A DNA stretch of 64,000 bases from Dermacentor variabilis (taxonomy: Eukaryota > Arthropoda > Arachnida > Ixodida > Ixodidae). The position numbers and the translations under genes are program-made. Positions 12,273 through 23,702 of this stretch are shown here, in pieces (within the stretch, counting starts at the first letter, position 1; the number at the start of each line of letters is the position of its first letter). The stretch covers positions 130,694,105 through 130,758,104 of the forward strand of contig NC_134572.1 in NCBI RefSeq assembly GCF_050947875.1. The letters run 5' to 3'. Below the pieces are notes generated by a model. The model had not been told where the DNA came from. It saw nothing but the letters and a program-made list of their open reading frames with translations, and ran no database searches.

Positions 12273-12571
12273 CATGATAGAATGCGTAAGCGCGACTGAA
12301 CAAGGACGTAGAAATAAGCAGACACACAAAGAGCGTTGTCTCCGTGTGTCTGTTTTTTTCTACGTCCTTACGCATAACGCATTCTATCATTGTTAATTTA
12401 GTTAGTGAGGGAACCCTAGAAGCTTATTATCGGCCGTGTAAACATGTAAACGTTCGCTTACTACAAAGAAGCAGACATGGAGAGGCAGCGCTGTCTTTGT
12501 GTGCCTGCTTCTTTCTACGTCCTCGTTCAGCCGCGCTTACACATTCTATCATTGTTAATTTAGTTAGTGAG
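12273..12571. mobile_element. palindromic (foldback/MITE-like) element with a duplicated arm
   Basis: The left arm at 12,273-12,314 (ATGATAGAATGCGTAAGCGC then GACTGAACAAGGACGTAGAAA) is complementary to a right arm ending at 12,391 and, more fully, to a second right arm ending at 12,554. Between the left and first right arm lies a short CACACAAAGAGCG loop. The right arm plus 20 bp of flank (ATTGTTAATTTAGTTAGTGA) is directly repeated at about 162-bp spacing. This suggests a foldback DNA element with local duplication. No transposase is visible. Confidence 0.6.
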
Positions 12572-12629
12572 CAAACAGTTAAAAGTATGTACGCCCGATA
12601 GAACTACTATCCTTACTTCGTACAGCAAT

Positions 12630-13560
12630 CTACTAATCTGCTATCGTTATCAGTGCTTCCCCTTTCGGGCGAAACTGCGGATATTTTACTTCACGAACAT
12701 TGCAGAGGTTGGTCGAAAGTTCTAAATCATCAGTTTGGAGTGCATAAAATGCGACCGGCTCATCGACGAGCCATTCCAATGTAGGAACTTCGATTTTACT
12801 TGCTACGCCTGCCACCGGCGACAAGAGGCCACAAGTTCGCCCAGTAAAAAGTTGCTGCTGGGAACCCTGTGATGTCTATTCTCGATGTGACAATATAATG
12901 GAATATTACACTACTTTCGTTGCAAATTATTACCTTGTAATGGCTTATAATGCGAATTATATGCCCAGACGAAATTCTCAGGCCAACCAGAACTAGTGCT
13001 AAGGATCTTTGAGAAAGCGTTTATTAGGAGTGCCTCCATACCTTTGACTGGGAACTGACCATAATGAGGGCGCCTTTCACTTTAGACGCAGCACTATAGT
13101 GGCGGGTGCACAGCAGCCGATGCCGAACCTTTGTAATAGAAGACCCATCTGCCTGCATTCATGACACCAATGTAATGTGTCTATAACCCTCAAGAGAATG
13201 TAGTTTTCCTCTATCAATACTTGTAGGTGTTAACACTGTGTTGATTTTTGTAAAAGGCTGTGGTAAATCTACTGACTCGAAACTCATTAAAAATTCTTTC
13301 CGGATAACAGGCGCAAGAACGGACTTAAACCTTTTCTAAAATTCACCTCGAGTGGCACCAGGGCCATGAGTTTTCGACAAGGGTAAGTGATCAATGCCAA
13401 ATTCTACATCCTGTTCAGCGACAGTAACTGTCAAACGTTGACTACAAATTTATGCAAAAATTTTGTCAAATCATTTGCAGGTAGCAATTTAAGCTCTTAT
13501 TTGTCCTCATCAAATAGGCAGCATATAGGGCCATTCTATACAAACCAACATACACCTCGC
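12630..13560 (-). pseudogene. LINE D, inverted 5' part (reverse transcriptase N-terminal half)
   Basis: On the minus strand a broken frame reads IDHLPLSKTHGPGATRGEF near 13,400-13,345, matching the SPGPDG-type block at the start of LINE reverse transcriptases. Near 13,225-13,165 follows TSIDRGKLHSLEGYRHITL, matching the IPK...YRPITL block. Several stops break it. The downstream reverse transcriptase blocks of what looks like the same protein lie on the plus strand immediately to the right. The part below about 13,100 is assigned only loosely. Confidence 0.5.
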
Positions 13561-13589
13561 TCCTACTACTTTTGAATACAGTTCCCCTT

Positions 13590-14360
13590 TTTATGAGCAA
13601 CTTGTCAATCTGAGGTATTGCCTTGCGAAAGCATTTGATCGGGCATGGCATTCTTTTTTATTTTCCCATTTCGAACACGCCAACATTGGTTCCAAGGTGC
13701 CTAATGGCCTTCTACTTTGTTATAGTCATTGTACAATACTCTTCGTTGTCAATAGTAGCCTCTGAAATCCCGTGTGTATATCGTCTTTCATGAAACAGTG
13801 ATGTCCTGTGTCCCCACTCCTCTTCGCACTTTGCTTAGAACCACTCAGTTTGAGCATTTCGAAGTGCAACAATGTTTGTGGTTTCAATATTCTCGGTAAC
13901 GAGGTAAAAGTGTTAGCTTACGGGGATCATATCACATTCTTCTGCAAGGACAATACCAGCATTGATAAACTTTCTGCGATAGAGGAGTCTGGTACGGTCT
14001 GCAGTGCACATATGTATAACTCTATGAGATTCAGGCTGTGTTTTAGATCTTGGGCTATCACGCCGCCACAATATGCTGGAATTGAATGACCTGGTGTGCA
14101 ACCTAAATATGTAGGAGTTCCATGGCATGCCTGCAATCTAAGTGCACACTACTGGTGAGAGCGCGTTCCAGCCCTCCAGCGCTACACAAATGCCCCTGTG
14201 CCCCATCTCTTTTCGAAATTTGGAAGCGCAGGAACCTGCAACATGTTCTTGGCAAATATATTTCTATGTCATCAAGTTTGTCACTGTGCAAGGTTTATGA
14301 CGCTTTCACAAAATGTTTTCAACATTCATATGGTCTTCCACTTTTAAGCCTATGACGCAA
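13590..14360 (+). pseudogene. LINE D, 3' part (reverse transcriptase C-terminal half)
   Basis: The plus strand reads LAKAFDRAWHSFLFSHFEHAN from about 13,620, matching the D-x-x-KAFDRV block with its first catalytic Asp replaced. Then CPVSPLLFALCLEPLSLSI near 13,805 matches the SPLLF block, and VLAYGDHITFFC near 13,910 matches the catalytic YADD block with Ala-Asp-Asp changed to Gly-Asp-His. SWAITPPQYAGIE near 14,050 is a distal block. Substitutions in catalytic residues and frame changes make it inactive. Confidence 0.6.
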
Positions 14361-17095
14361 TAACATTTTTCAACCAGTAAGTGCTGGTGGGTTAGTGTTG
14401 GTGCATTTTCATATGCGACATTTAGTTTCATGTTTCTCTTTTTTCGGGATAGCTATCACTCAATATGTCGAGCCTTCTCGCAGATTAACTTTGTTCATGT
14501 CTTGTCAGAATTTGTAGTGTCGTAACAATTCCTTTCTTGGCCTTGTTGATAGGGGTTCGTGCATGGGATTTATTTTGCTCTTGCTTTTCTGACTGTTCAT
14601 TTTTCTAAAAGTTATTTGTCCACTGTGTCAAGAACAAAAATCTTTACAACAATTTAACATGAATATTGTTCCTGCTCCCGTTTTATCGATCAAGGTACCT
14701 CAGATTACTAGGACAGGATGTATTTGTAAGACTGCAAAAAATGCCAGTGCCCAGCTCTACAATAACGTTTCTTTCCTTTGGAAAAAGCATATTATTATTT
14801 TGCTAATTGAATGACACTTTTGTAACGTACCTGGAACTTTCCAACACTATTTTATTGATTATAAAGATGCAATTTTATTGTGGGATGTCCTTCTTAGAAA
14901 TTTGCACAATATTTTCATCTAACATTTTACAGTATCCGATATCTTATTGTTAAGTGTGATGACGTACCATTCGATATGCTTTATGCATGAAACGCTCTTA
15001 GCTTCTGTTGTCGGCGACCTTCAAGTGACCTTGAGTCAAAAGCCAGAGCCGTTATCCGGGCTATCAAACGAGAACATCCGGGCAAGCCCCGAGAACAAAA
15101 GGAGATCATCCGCGCAACCAGTCAAAACTTGAGAAGACCCGGTTGATGGCCCTAACCTTTCGAACATGACCGCATTATATACGCTAGTTACTGCCCAAAA
15201 AGTTATAAAAATATTACTTCCCAGTTCTTCCTAATATCTGTTCACAATATCATTCAAGCTCTACCTTCTTCTACGCTAAAGTTCCTTTTTTGTCATTTCC
15301 AATAGCGCTGTTTAAAAGGCAGATGCAGGGCACCATATACTGCATATTTTGCCATTGAAACAGGGTTGTCTGTGCTCTTTCGAACGCCAGTGGTCCGCGA
15401 GTTTCACGGTGCGGGTTTTGCGTCACCTCGAGAGATGGAGCTACGCTGAGTGGCGCCTCCTTTAGGCGCCTTTCTTCTAGCTGGGCAGTGTGCTCTGTCT
15501 GCCTGTCGCGTCTCGCTGCTTGTCGTGCCGCCTTCAGCCCGTTTTCTTTTTCTAGCTGGGCCGCATCCATATGGACCAGTGCACAGCTTGGCGTGATGCG
15601 GTATGGTGCGGTGGGGTGTGCCGTTGCGAACATGCACTACACCCGTTTTAAGATTGTGGCTAGTGTCATCTCTAAACAATCTGCTTTGCCACTTGCCATT
15701 TCATGCTTACATCTACTCTCGATTACGGGAGCGCCAGCAATATAGTGATAGGCCTGCATTGCCTATAGAAAGCTAGTATGCCAGACCGAAATACAGAAAC
15801 TATTTTTTCAAAATCACATTTATTTCAAGTGATTACGCACTTGAAGGACATTTACAGTCAAAACAAATGTAGGCTGGGTTGACATATACATCTTTAATTA
15901 GGTATCTAGCTTCTCCTGCGAAGCTTTTCTTGTGATGGAAAGTGCTGCTTTGTGTGACGTTTTCTTTGAATATGTGGCTCATTCCCATGTAGTTATGACC
16001 GCGTGATGCTCTTAACATTCTACATAGTTCCTGTGAATACATAACTCCATTCTTTGTAATAAATATCATGTAAAAATGACTTTCTGTCGATGCGGAAAGC
16101 TTCGGGCTCATGATTGCGGGGTCGTAGGTTTTAAACGCGTTGCGGCAACCTTTTCCTTTTTTTTTAACGTTGCTGTGCTATTATTTTTCGCGTTTAATTG
16201 TTGCCACACTTGTTCTTTGATATTTTGCTTCACTACAACACGTGACACAGAAGGCTCCTGCCAAAGGGAGCAAAGCGACCAGTTGCCCAGCCCAGGGTGT
16301 GGGCGCCTTCGGTAGATGCCTTTTCAGCGGCGGCGGACCAATGAGTAATTACACGTTGTTACGTTCTTGCTGTGCGCCCCGTTGAAATAGGCCCAATCAC
16401 GGGCTAACTAAACTGTGTGCACATAACATGCGATGGAATAAAAAGGGCCCCTTTTGCAACTATAGGGTGAGTGGGACCTCCATAATAGTGTATAGACTAT
16501 TATGACCGGTCCCCTCACCGTAATGAGCGCTCGTTTAACTCCCTTGAACGTGATAGGTGAACCTATGCTGTTGGTGTTGCGTGAAGACACGGCTCGTACC
16601 CAGGAAGGGGATTGGCCACACCAAAGGTGAAAAAAAAATGACCAACAAAGGACGAATAGTACGGACAGCTCGTGATATTGCAGAAACACGGCCCACTACA
16701 GGGGATAGGCGATAAATGGCGCTGTAGCAGAGAAAAACAAAACAGGAAATTTTTAAAGTTAGAAACACAATGATAAAGAAATATTAATAGCATAAAACAA
16801 TGAATACTCTAGGAAAAGAAGTTTACTTCACACAACTGTGTTGGTATGAATGTTTAGAAATGTATTTAAATAAGCATTATATCTTGTGCGTGTTTAAAAG
16901 AAAGGCTCAACCGAGTTTGAATGTTAAACAAAAGAATGTCGACGTAAGCAGTTGTTTAAATGACTCGATGAATAAATGTTCAATATATCACATTATCTTT
17001 TAGCGTGCTGTCTTGTTTTCTTGTTCATGATTCACTCATTTTCTGTCTTATACGCATCGCATTTGACGCACAATCACACGTAACTACCTTTATTT
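14361..17095. other. intergenic, nothing firmly recognised
   Basis: About 2.7 kb. The minus strand at 15,400-15,640 encodes an Arg/Glu/Ala-rich stretch in two overlapping frames (RQAARRDRQTEHTAQLEERR), more GC-rich than its surroundings. It may be a coding remnant of a dispersed repeat, but no family was identified. A short inverted repeat sits near 16,478-16,512. Otherwise nothing. Confidence 0.3.
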
Positions 17096-17099
17096 AGCG

Positions 17100-18115
17100 T
17101 CGACATTTGGTTGATTCTTTCTTATTTTGACGAAAAGGCCAGGTGTGCTGTTGCCATAGGTAGTGTAGTCTGTTGTGCGATGTGGTTAATTTCCGATTAT
17201 ATTTGTGCTAAATACGCTCGTATGGTTACATTAACCTATTCCGCGACTAACTGTTACTTCTTGAGCGCCCCGAATAAGCCACCTTCCAGAGGTCATTCAT
17301 CTTGCGCTAACCCTACTTAGTCCTATTTCAATAAAGTGTGCCATACGGCGGCTTTTCCTCAACATGTCTTTAGTTACGGCGGTGCATCTTTTACAGGGGT
17401 ATAGTGCAGCGTGTTTAGCTTTTGACTCTACTGGCGCTAATCCAACCCCTGCACCTATTCTTTTACATATTCAGCGTCTAATTCTCGCTGCTTCTTTGCA
17501 CCGTCAAAGCCGCCTTCCATACACTATATAATCACGCTACCCCTTCTTAGTCTACCCAAACTTAATCCATTTCTTAAAATTCTGCCATACGGCGGCTTTC
17601 CCTCCTCGTGTCTCTATCTACGGCGGTGCATCCTTTACAGGGGTCCAATGCAGTGTGGTTAGTTTTCGACTAAATTCGCGTTAATCACACCCGTACACTT
17701 ATTGTTTTAGCTATTTTGCAACTAACTCTCGCTGCTTATTTGCAGCGTCGAAGCAATCTTCTATACATTATTGAACGCGCTACTCCTGCTTAGTCTAAGT
17801 AAACTCGGTCCATTTTGCGAAAGTGTGCCGTACGGCAGCTTTGCCTTAAAATTTTTTTTTCATTTCATTTATTGAAGCCTTAAAGGCCCGGAGGCATTAC
17901 ATAAGGCGGGGGCAAACAAAGTGTGAGGAAATCTTCATCACGCTAAAGAGGTAAAAGAGGAAGAAAAGAATTAATTCTACAACGGGCGCCTCTTACAGAA
18001 TATAATTCTATTTGATTATTACTGGTCCTGATTCGCGCCAATTAAGACCGCACAGTAGATTTCATCTACTCTGCAACTAATCCGCACTTTCTGTCTCCTT
18101 GAGACCTACATTTAA
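17100..18115 (+). repeat. 243-bp tandem satellite, interrupted
   Basis: The landmark CCATACGGCGGCTTT recurs at 17,341, 17,585 and (as CCGTACGGCAGCTTT) 17,828, a period of 243-244 bp. Within each unit are TACGGCGGTGCATC, TTACAGGGGT, a CTAACTCTCGCTGCTT-type block and a CT(T/G)CTTAGTCTA block. A diverged unit precedes at about 17,100-17,340. The third full unit is split: its first 20 bp are at 17,828-17,848 and it resumes near 18,028 after a LINE insertion. Confidence 0.75.
17850..17990 (-). mobile_element. short CR1-group LINE 3' end inside the satellite
   Basis: Read on the minus strand this ends in CCTTATGTAATGCCTCCGGG, a CCTTTAAGGC stem and a TTCAATAAATGAAATGAAA tail. The same TTATGTAAT + CC...GG stem + TTTA ending occurs at the LINE A 3' end (28,590-28,632) and at 53,487-53,525. 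Only about 140 bp were inserted, a severe 5' truncation. It splits one 243-bp satellite unit. Confidence 0.65.
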
Positions 18116-18251
18116 TACTTCTTGCCACTCCCTACGACGATTTCAAAGCGAAAAGGTCGCTTTTTTTCTGGTATAGCTACAAGATAGCTAGGTCCTAGAT
18201 ATGCCGAACCCGCGTGAAGTCAGCCGTGAACACCTTTTCTCCCCCAAAGTT

Positions 18252-18697
18252 ATGAAGAAGCAACCCCGGTTACATTCCGAAAATAAGTTGTGTGTGCTTT
18301 GGGACTTGTTTATTTATGGCTCCATTCGGCACTATGTGCTATGCGTGGTGCTCCCCTTACCACTACGCCTTACACCGACGCGGGAGCTGATCGTTATTTC
18401 GAGTGCCCTTTCCTCAAGGATCACTTCGGAGAGCTGTATTGCAACGTCTACGACCGGAATGGCATCGTTCCAATTGAGAGTGCCTGCATTCCCGATCAAA
18501 GTCGTGGCGTCTCAGTGACAAAGTTACAAAACGATATCTGTCCCGAGAACAAATGCGAGAACACTCCTGCTACCATCGTGTCACCGTGGAATGTCACAAG
18601 CTACCACAGGTGCCTCAGGCACTACCGCGATGCTAAAGAGTACAAATGTACCATTTTGGAAGATGTAGTAAAGTGTACTATCTTTGGGATAGGCTAA
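18252..18697 (+). pseudogene. small Cys-rich, probably secreted protein, frameshifted
   Basis: A 135-codon open stretch ending at 18,697 carries a hydrophobic segment (LGLVYLWLHSALCA) followed by a Cys-rich domain. That domain has eight Cys with spacings 11, 14, 17, 4, 18, 11 and 8, and one N-glycosylation motif (NVT). This is the layout of a small secreted, disulfide-bonded protein. The frame has no ATG before the hydrophobic part; an in-frame TAA lies at 18,284. In a neighbouring frame an ATG at 18,252 starts a Lys-rich run that would make a natural signal-peptide n-region, if the GT run at 18,289-18,296 lost one 2-bp unit. So it may be a pseudogene by GT-slippage, an assembly error, or a second exon. 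As a single exon from ATG 18,341 it would lack a signal peptide. I do not recognise the family; many tick salivary proteins have this general form. Confidence 0.45.
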
Positions 18698-18699
18698 AG

Positions 18700-20125
18700 A
18701 AAACCGTTCGACACAAGATTCGAGGCGAATTCGTTAACAATCCGGAGGTTTTTAAAGGTTTATGATTTGTGAGTATTTATGCACCGTGCATTGTTCATTG
18801 TATTTTTTACGGTGTCGCATCGCTTTATGCCAATACGTCAAATACACAGTTTGTCACCAGGAGGGTGGGCATGGTGAGGCAGTGAGTCTTCAGCCTGCCC
18901 CTTGAAGTGGCGATGTATGCTTTACCGGATATTGCGCGTCAAGATGAAATTCAATACTGTGTCACCAAAGAGTTCCTTTCTTTTTAATTTTAAAACTCTC
19001 TCCAGATTGGGCTTGTGCTGTGAAGACCCTAGTGAAATGTGCAGTACTAAAACAAGCAGTAAATTAAGGTTTAAAATGTGCGTTTGGCTTTTCACAGAAT
19101 TCCCAAGCAGGTTTTATGGCTTAAGTAGGTAGCAGAATATAAAAGAAAGGTGGCAGAAAAGGGGTGCTTAAATGTGATTATACCTACAACAGACAAGACG
19201 CAGTTACAATTAATGCTGTCAAAATAAAAAAAGTTCTCAAAAGGACTTACAGAGAAAGTTGACAAAAGTTGGTTACAACTTTTGTTAGGCTATGCGATAA
19301 TGCAGTAGTTAAATTAACAGACCGTAATGAGTCGGACAAGCTCCACTTCTTGCGATTCAGTCCCTGGAAATAATATTTGCCATTATGTTACGTCGATTGC
19401 TTGTCTCATTAATAAAGCATATGAACAATACGCATTCCTATTTTCTTTCTCTTAAAGTAGACAAGTGACATTTTGAAGCGGCATTAAAAACATAGTAAAA
19501 AGTCAGTCTACATCTGTTTCAAAGACATCTCTAAATGAGTTCGTAAGTTTCGAACATGTCACAAGAAAAAGGTTGCGGATGTACCGAAATTCGCCATTTT
19601 GCAGAGTCCAGAGAAGATAATTTGTAGCGGAAGACATGGTAGTGGTGCCGGTCATAATATATCCATAAGGCTTCTCTTCTACATGAAGTTAACTAAAAAT
19701 CTGACTGCACATGGCACAGTTTTAGTTACCTTGTGACGTTTTATTTTGATTTCTTATTATTTATTTTTATTTCTATTTTTTTTTTCAGAATGCTTCTCAC
19801 TACAGAAGCAAGCACATTTTCGTGTCTGTCATCGACGTAATTGTCGTTGTGAATGACCTCAAATGGGGATGAAGGCAGTGAAAGTGGGAGACATTGTCCC
19901 AAGTAATAATGACAGTGTTATCACAATAATAGAAAAATACTCTACACGTCGGCGCTCTGTTTGTGTGTCACCTACAGAGGGGAGGCAATTAATTTGTTGT
20001 TAGTTCTCTTTGGCTCACAAAAAGAAAGTGAAAGCGCTCATTTCAGCGCATGAGCGAAATGAAACGGGCAAAAAGCTTACCCAACCAAAATAAATAGATA
20101 AGTGGCCCTTTGTGCCGTCTTAAGG
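18700..20125. other. intergenic, nothing recognised
   Basis: AT-rich sequence with homopolymer runs. No supported gene; it may contain untranslated sequence of the Cys-rich protein. Confidence 0.35.
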
Positions 20126-20286
20126 GTCTGTCAATAATTATTTTAGGCTTGTAGCGCAGCTCAGAATGAGCGAAAAGGAAGGTGGAAGGAGTAATCAAAA
20201 GGAACTGAAAACAGGGTGAGCGCTTCCACCTTGTTTTTTGCTCGTTCTAAGCTGCGCTACAAGCCTAAAAAAAGTTATGACAGACC
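20126..20286. mobile_element. hairpin (MITE-like) palindromic element
   Basis: Two arms of about 62 bp, 20,126-20,187 and 20,223-20,286, are complementary: GTCTGTCA, then TTTTAGGCTTGTAGCGCAGC, then GAGCGAAAA/TTTTTTGCTC and AAGGTGGAAG/CTTCCACCTT. The loop is about 35 bp. Arms differ by a few substitutions. No coding potential. Likely a non-autonomous foldback element. Confidence 0.65.
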
Positions 20287-21449
20287 AACTCGCCCAAACT
20301 GCTACGCTTTTCACTATCAATACGTTGAGAAAGAAGCTATCTGGTGCCGCAGAAAATTAGGTGATAGCCATCCGAGCTATTGTCTGGTTGGGTTGTTGTT
20401 CTCTGTCACAAGCGCCTTCTTGCCTCAATGCATGAAGGAGTCCTTTTCGACATATTTCTACTGCACTGTGTTTTAATTATGAATAGAAGAACCCAGAAAG
20501 CCTAGTATGGCCACCGTGTTCATCGGCATAACCTGCCTCCCGTGAAGATTTTGGTGTAGAGCGCGATCAGAAGGGGAAAAGATATATGCGTATTTTGTAT
20601 CCGTGATTGTTAAAGGCCTCGAATGGGGTCAATCCGCAGAGATCACTGTTACCGTCACGATGTTGCATAGTGTGAAAATGGCATGCGGGGTCCTTTGCCC
20701 TGGTGGTGTGAACAGAAAAAGCAGACGTAAGAGGAACATGTCACTGGCATCTAAAATGTGTTATGATCCGACAGGTCATTGCTACGAATTTTCAACATTC
20801 AGCGAAGAGCTAAAATGCGCTTTTTGAGACTAATATGCACGCTGAAATGACTAACTACTCACACTTTGCCATTTTATATATTTAGCCCAAATCATCAAGT
20901 CAATACTTTCTTTGTCGCTCCCATTACCTAAGCATCGTGGTCACTGGTCTGGCTTATAAATGCGTTCTTAGGTGATTCATCTGAGTTCTACCATCTGTCA
21001 CCAACTACCATAAGTGGTTCTCATGAAACACTGAAATTGACGAATAAAACCAAGAAAGCTTTTGCGAAGGTAAACATGTTTTCACTATGGCTCACGCAAC
21101 CTAATGTCACTCAGAAGTGGTCAGCAGTTCCTACGAAAAGGTTCTGATAAGTACCGAGCCATACAGAGAAAAATATTGAGCTGTAAGTTTTAACTAACGC
21201 ATTAACTTGCAAATTTGAACGCCTGCGCTTCGTCCTAAAACCCAATAATATTCTGGATTCTTTTTGACCATATGCAGAGCTCCCCTCTTATAAGAATGAA
21301 ATTTTGTCGAGCCCGTGTGCTTTGGTTATCATCATAAGCTAAGCTTTCGTACGTATTTTGAAAGCACACGGCTACTGTTTATAAACCTTTTGCAAGCAGA
21401 CGCAACATTACCAAGCGAGGAACATTTTCATTAAGAACCAGTTCAATCA
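20287..21449. other. intergenic, nothing recognised
   Basis: The 74-codon frame at 20,603-20,827 has four Cys but no signal peptide or family motif. I do not call it a gene. Confidence 0.35.
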
Positions 21450-22600
21450 ATATGAACTTCTGGGTTGTGCACATGCCACGCATGAAGGCGATGGAACCAC
21501 CGAGAAGCCTTGAACATGACTGTCTGACGACAACGATAGGACGGCAACAACCACATGACGGCAAAGGCAAAAGCACACTTGCATCTGTGCGACCAAGTGA
21601 CGATGATGGAACATCCATAACCGCAGGGGAACGACTGCACAACGACGATACATTTATGACAATAGCATGAAGATGGCGAAATAATAAGAAGAGATGACGA
21701 CGATGGCATGAGGACCATGAGTTGACGATGCTGCAGTCACAAAAACTGTAGACGACAACAGCGTGACAACATCGTGATCCTGATGGGGCGATGGTTAGAC
21801 GATGACTGTGTGACGAAAGAAATTACGGGGACGCAATGAGGACGACAGCATGATGGCAACAGGATGATGATGCCGAAATAATTGTATGCGTATAACGACA
21901 ACGGCATGATGACAATAGTATCACAACTTTGGAATGTCGTCGACACCATGATGCCAATAGAAGTCATTGCAAGAAAATCACAATGGAACGAGCACGACGG
22001 CATGACAACCGTGCGTCATGACAATGACATGATGACGACGTAATAAAGATGACACTGTCACGACGACAGCATGGCGACCATTGGATGACAACGCTCGATT
22101 GACGACGATGGAATGACGATGACGGCATGACAACAACTTGATACCAACGCTGCAAGATCACTGATGGTACGACAATGACGACACAATAACGAAGGGGTAA
22201 AAAGGTGAAGGACGGAGCTTGCATGACAACTGCGTAATGACGATAATACCTTTACGAAACTAATGTGGTTCGAACTGCATAACAAGGGCGGCCTGGCAAT
22301 ATTAGTATGACGATGCGGCAATGACCACATCTGTATGACCACGATGCAGTGTCGGCGACCATATCACAGCAATAGGATGACGAATGTGAAATGACGATGA
22401 CGGCTAGCAGACGATGGCCTTATAAAGAAAGCATGACGGTAACGGGATGGCGACAGCGGAATCACTGCGGCAAAGTGACAACGATGAAACAAGCGCGTCT
22501 ATGACGAGGACGCGAAGAGGGCAATTGAATGAAGATGACGGAATGCCGATGGCTGGTTGATCACGGTGGAATGATAATGACGGTATAGCAACGACGGCGT
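21450..22600. repeat. degenerate GAC/ATG-rich repetitive tract
   Basis: More than 1 kb is built from irregular permutations of GACGACGATGG, GCATGACGAC and ATGACAACG, with a strong bias to A, C and G on this strand and few T-rich words. Spacing between ATGAC or GACGA words is irregular, so it looks like an old, heavily mutated microsatellite-derived tract. Open frames on the minus strand are by-products (Ser/Val/Cys/His-rich). Confidence 0.6.
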
Positions 22601-23456
22601 ATTGTTGCAGCTCACATCCGCGCTTACGCGCATAACCTGCTTGCCGGGCGCCACCTCAATTCGCACGATATCCGGTGTTCATTTGCACTATATCTGGAAC
22701 CGGCCAATTGTCTAAGAGTAGTCAGTAGCCCGCTGGGATGACAATGGTGCGACGACGATAGCGTGATGATGATCGTACTTCCGGTATGGCGGCGCATTCG
22801 GCAAGAGCTATTTGGCAAGACGACGTTGACTACAGGAGCATGAGCAGTAGCGGGAGAGTCGAAGTAGGAAATAAGTGATAAATTGCTCTCCTTTGCTTCT
22901 ACGCCATCATTAGCAAACAGAACTTCATTGGCCAGTGCTAACATTGTGGCTCCCTTCCTGCAAATGTGTTCTTCATCGGGATCATAATATCAGACCTAGG
23001 TTTCATGAGGAGTTAACAGCTTGTCCAGGAAATTTGACGCATTTTTGCAAAAAGCTTCACTACAGCCACCGATGTCACTACCCGCTTCCTCTATCGTTCA
23101 GTTGTTAAGTTTCGGAATCCGCTTTTCTGCAGGTTTTCTGATTTGAAAGTCAACGTGGATAAAGTCACCAGATTTCTCACATCATATCCAAAGATGTGTA
23201 GAGATATTAGAGGCTAGTTCTCCATGATGATGTCAGAAATGGCTTTCGTATTTGCTTGCCACACAGACAGAAAGCAGTTCTTTACTGGATTTCTCAGTTT
23301 CTGGAGCATAATGGCCACTGTTATTGCTATCGGGCAGACGTTTGCGGTAGTACATGAACGGGCACTGTGGTCAGAACTATTCACCAAAGATCTGATACGC
23401 ACCTTTCCCTTGGGGAAGCAGGAGCTTGATTATTGTCTTATGCTATTCCACAGATA
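22601..23456. other. intergenic, nothing recognised
   Basis: The GACGA-like character fades by about 22,760. No gene supported; the open frame at 23,224-23,457 has no motif. Confidence 0.35.
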
Positions 23457-23702
23457 AAATTAAAAATGAAATTATGGGGTTTACTCGCCAAAATTACTTT
23501 CTGATTATGAGGTACGTCCTATTGGGGACTCCGGAAAATTAGACCACCTGGAGATCTTTAATGTGAACTGAAATCTAAGTACACTGGCGTTTTCTTAATT
23601 CGTCCCCATCGAAATGCGGCCGTCATGGCCGGGATTCAATCCCACGACCTCGTGCTTAGCAGCCCAACACCATAGCCACTAAGCAACCACGGCGGGTGCT
23701 TT
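23457..23702 (-). mobile_element. tRNA-derived SINE (tick type)
   Basis: Same family and orientation as 725-965. On the minus strand the tRNA-like head has GTGGTTGCTTAGTGGCTATG near the right end and GGGATTGAATCCCGGCC as B box. The body GGGGACGAATTAAG and the AAAGATCTCCAGGTGG block follow, ending in CATAATTTCATTTTTAAT. The head is better preserved than in the first copy. Confidence 0.8.

Noticed and set aside
15271..15679. Charged Arg/Glu/Ala-rich minus-strand frames, considered as a coiled-coil gene.
   Set aside because: Two overlapping frames are equally plausible, the stretch is short, and a dispersed-repeat origin is likely.
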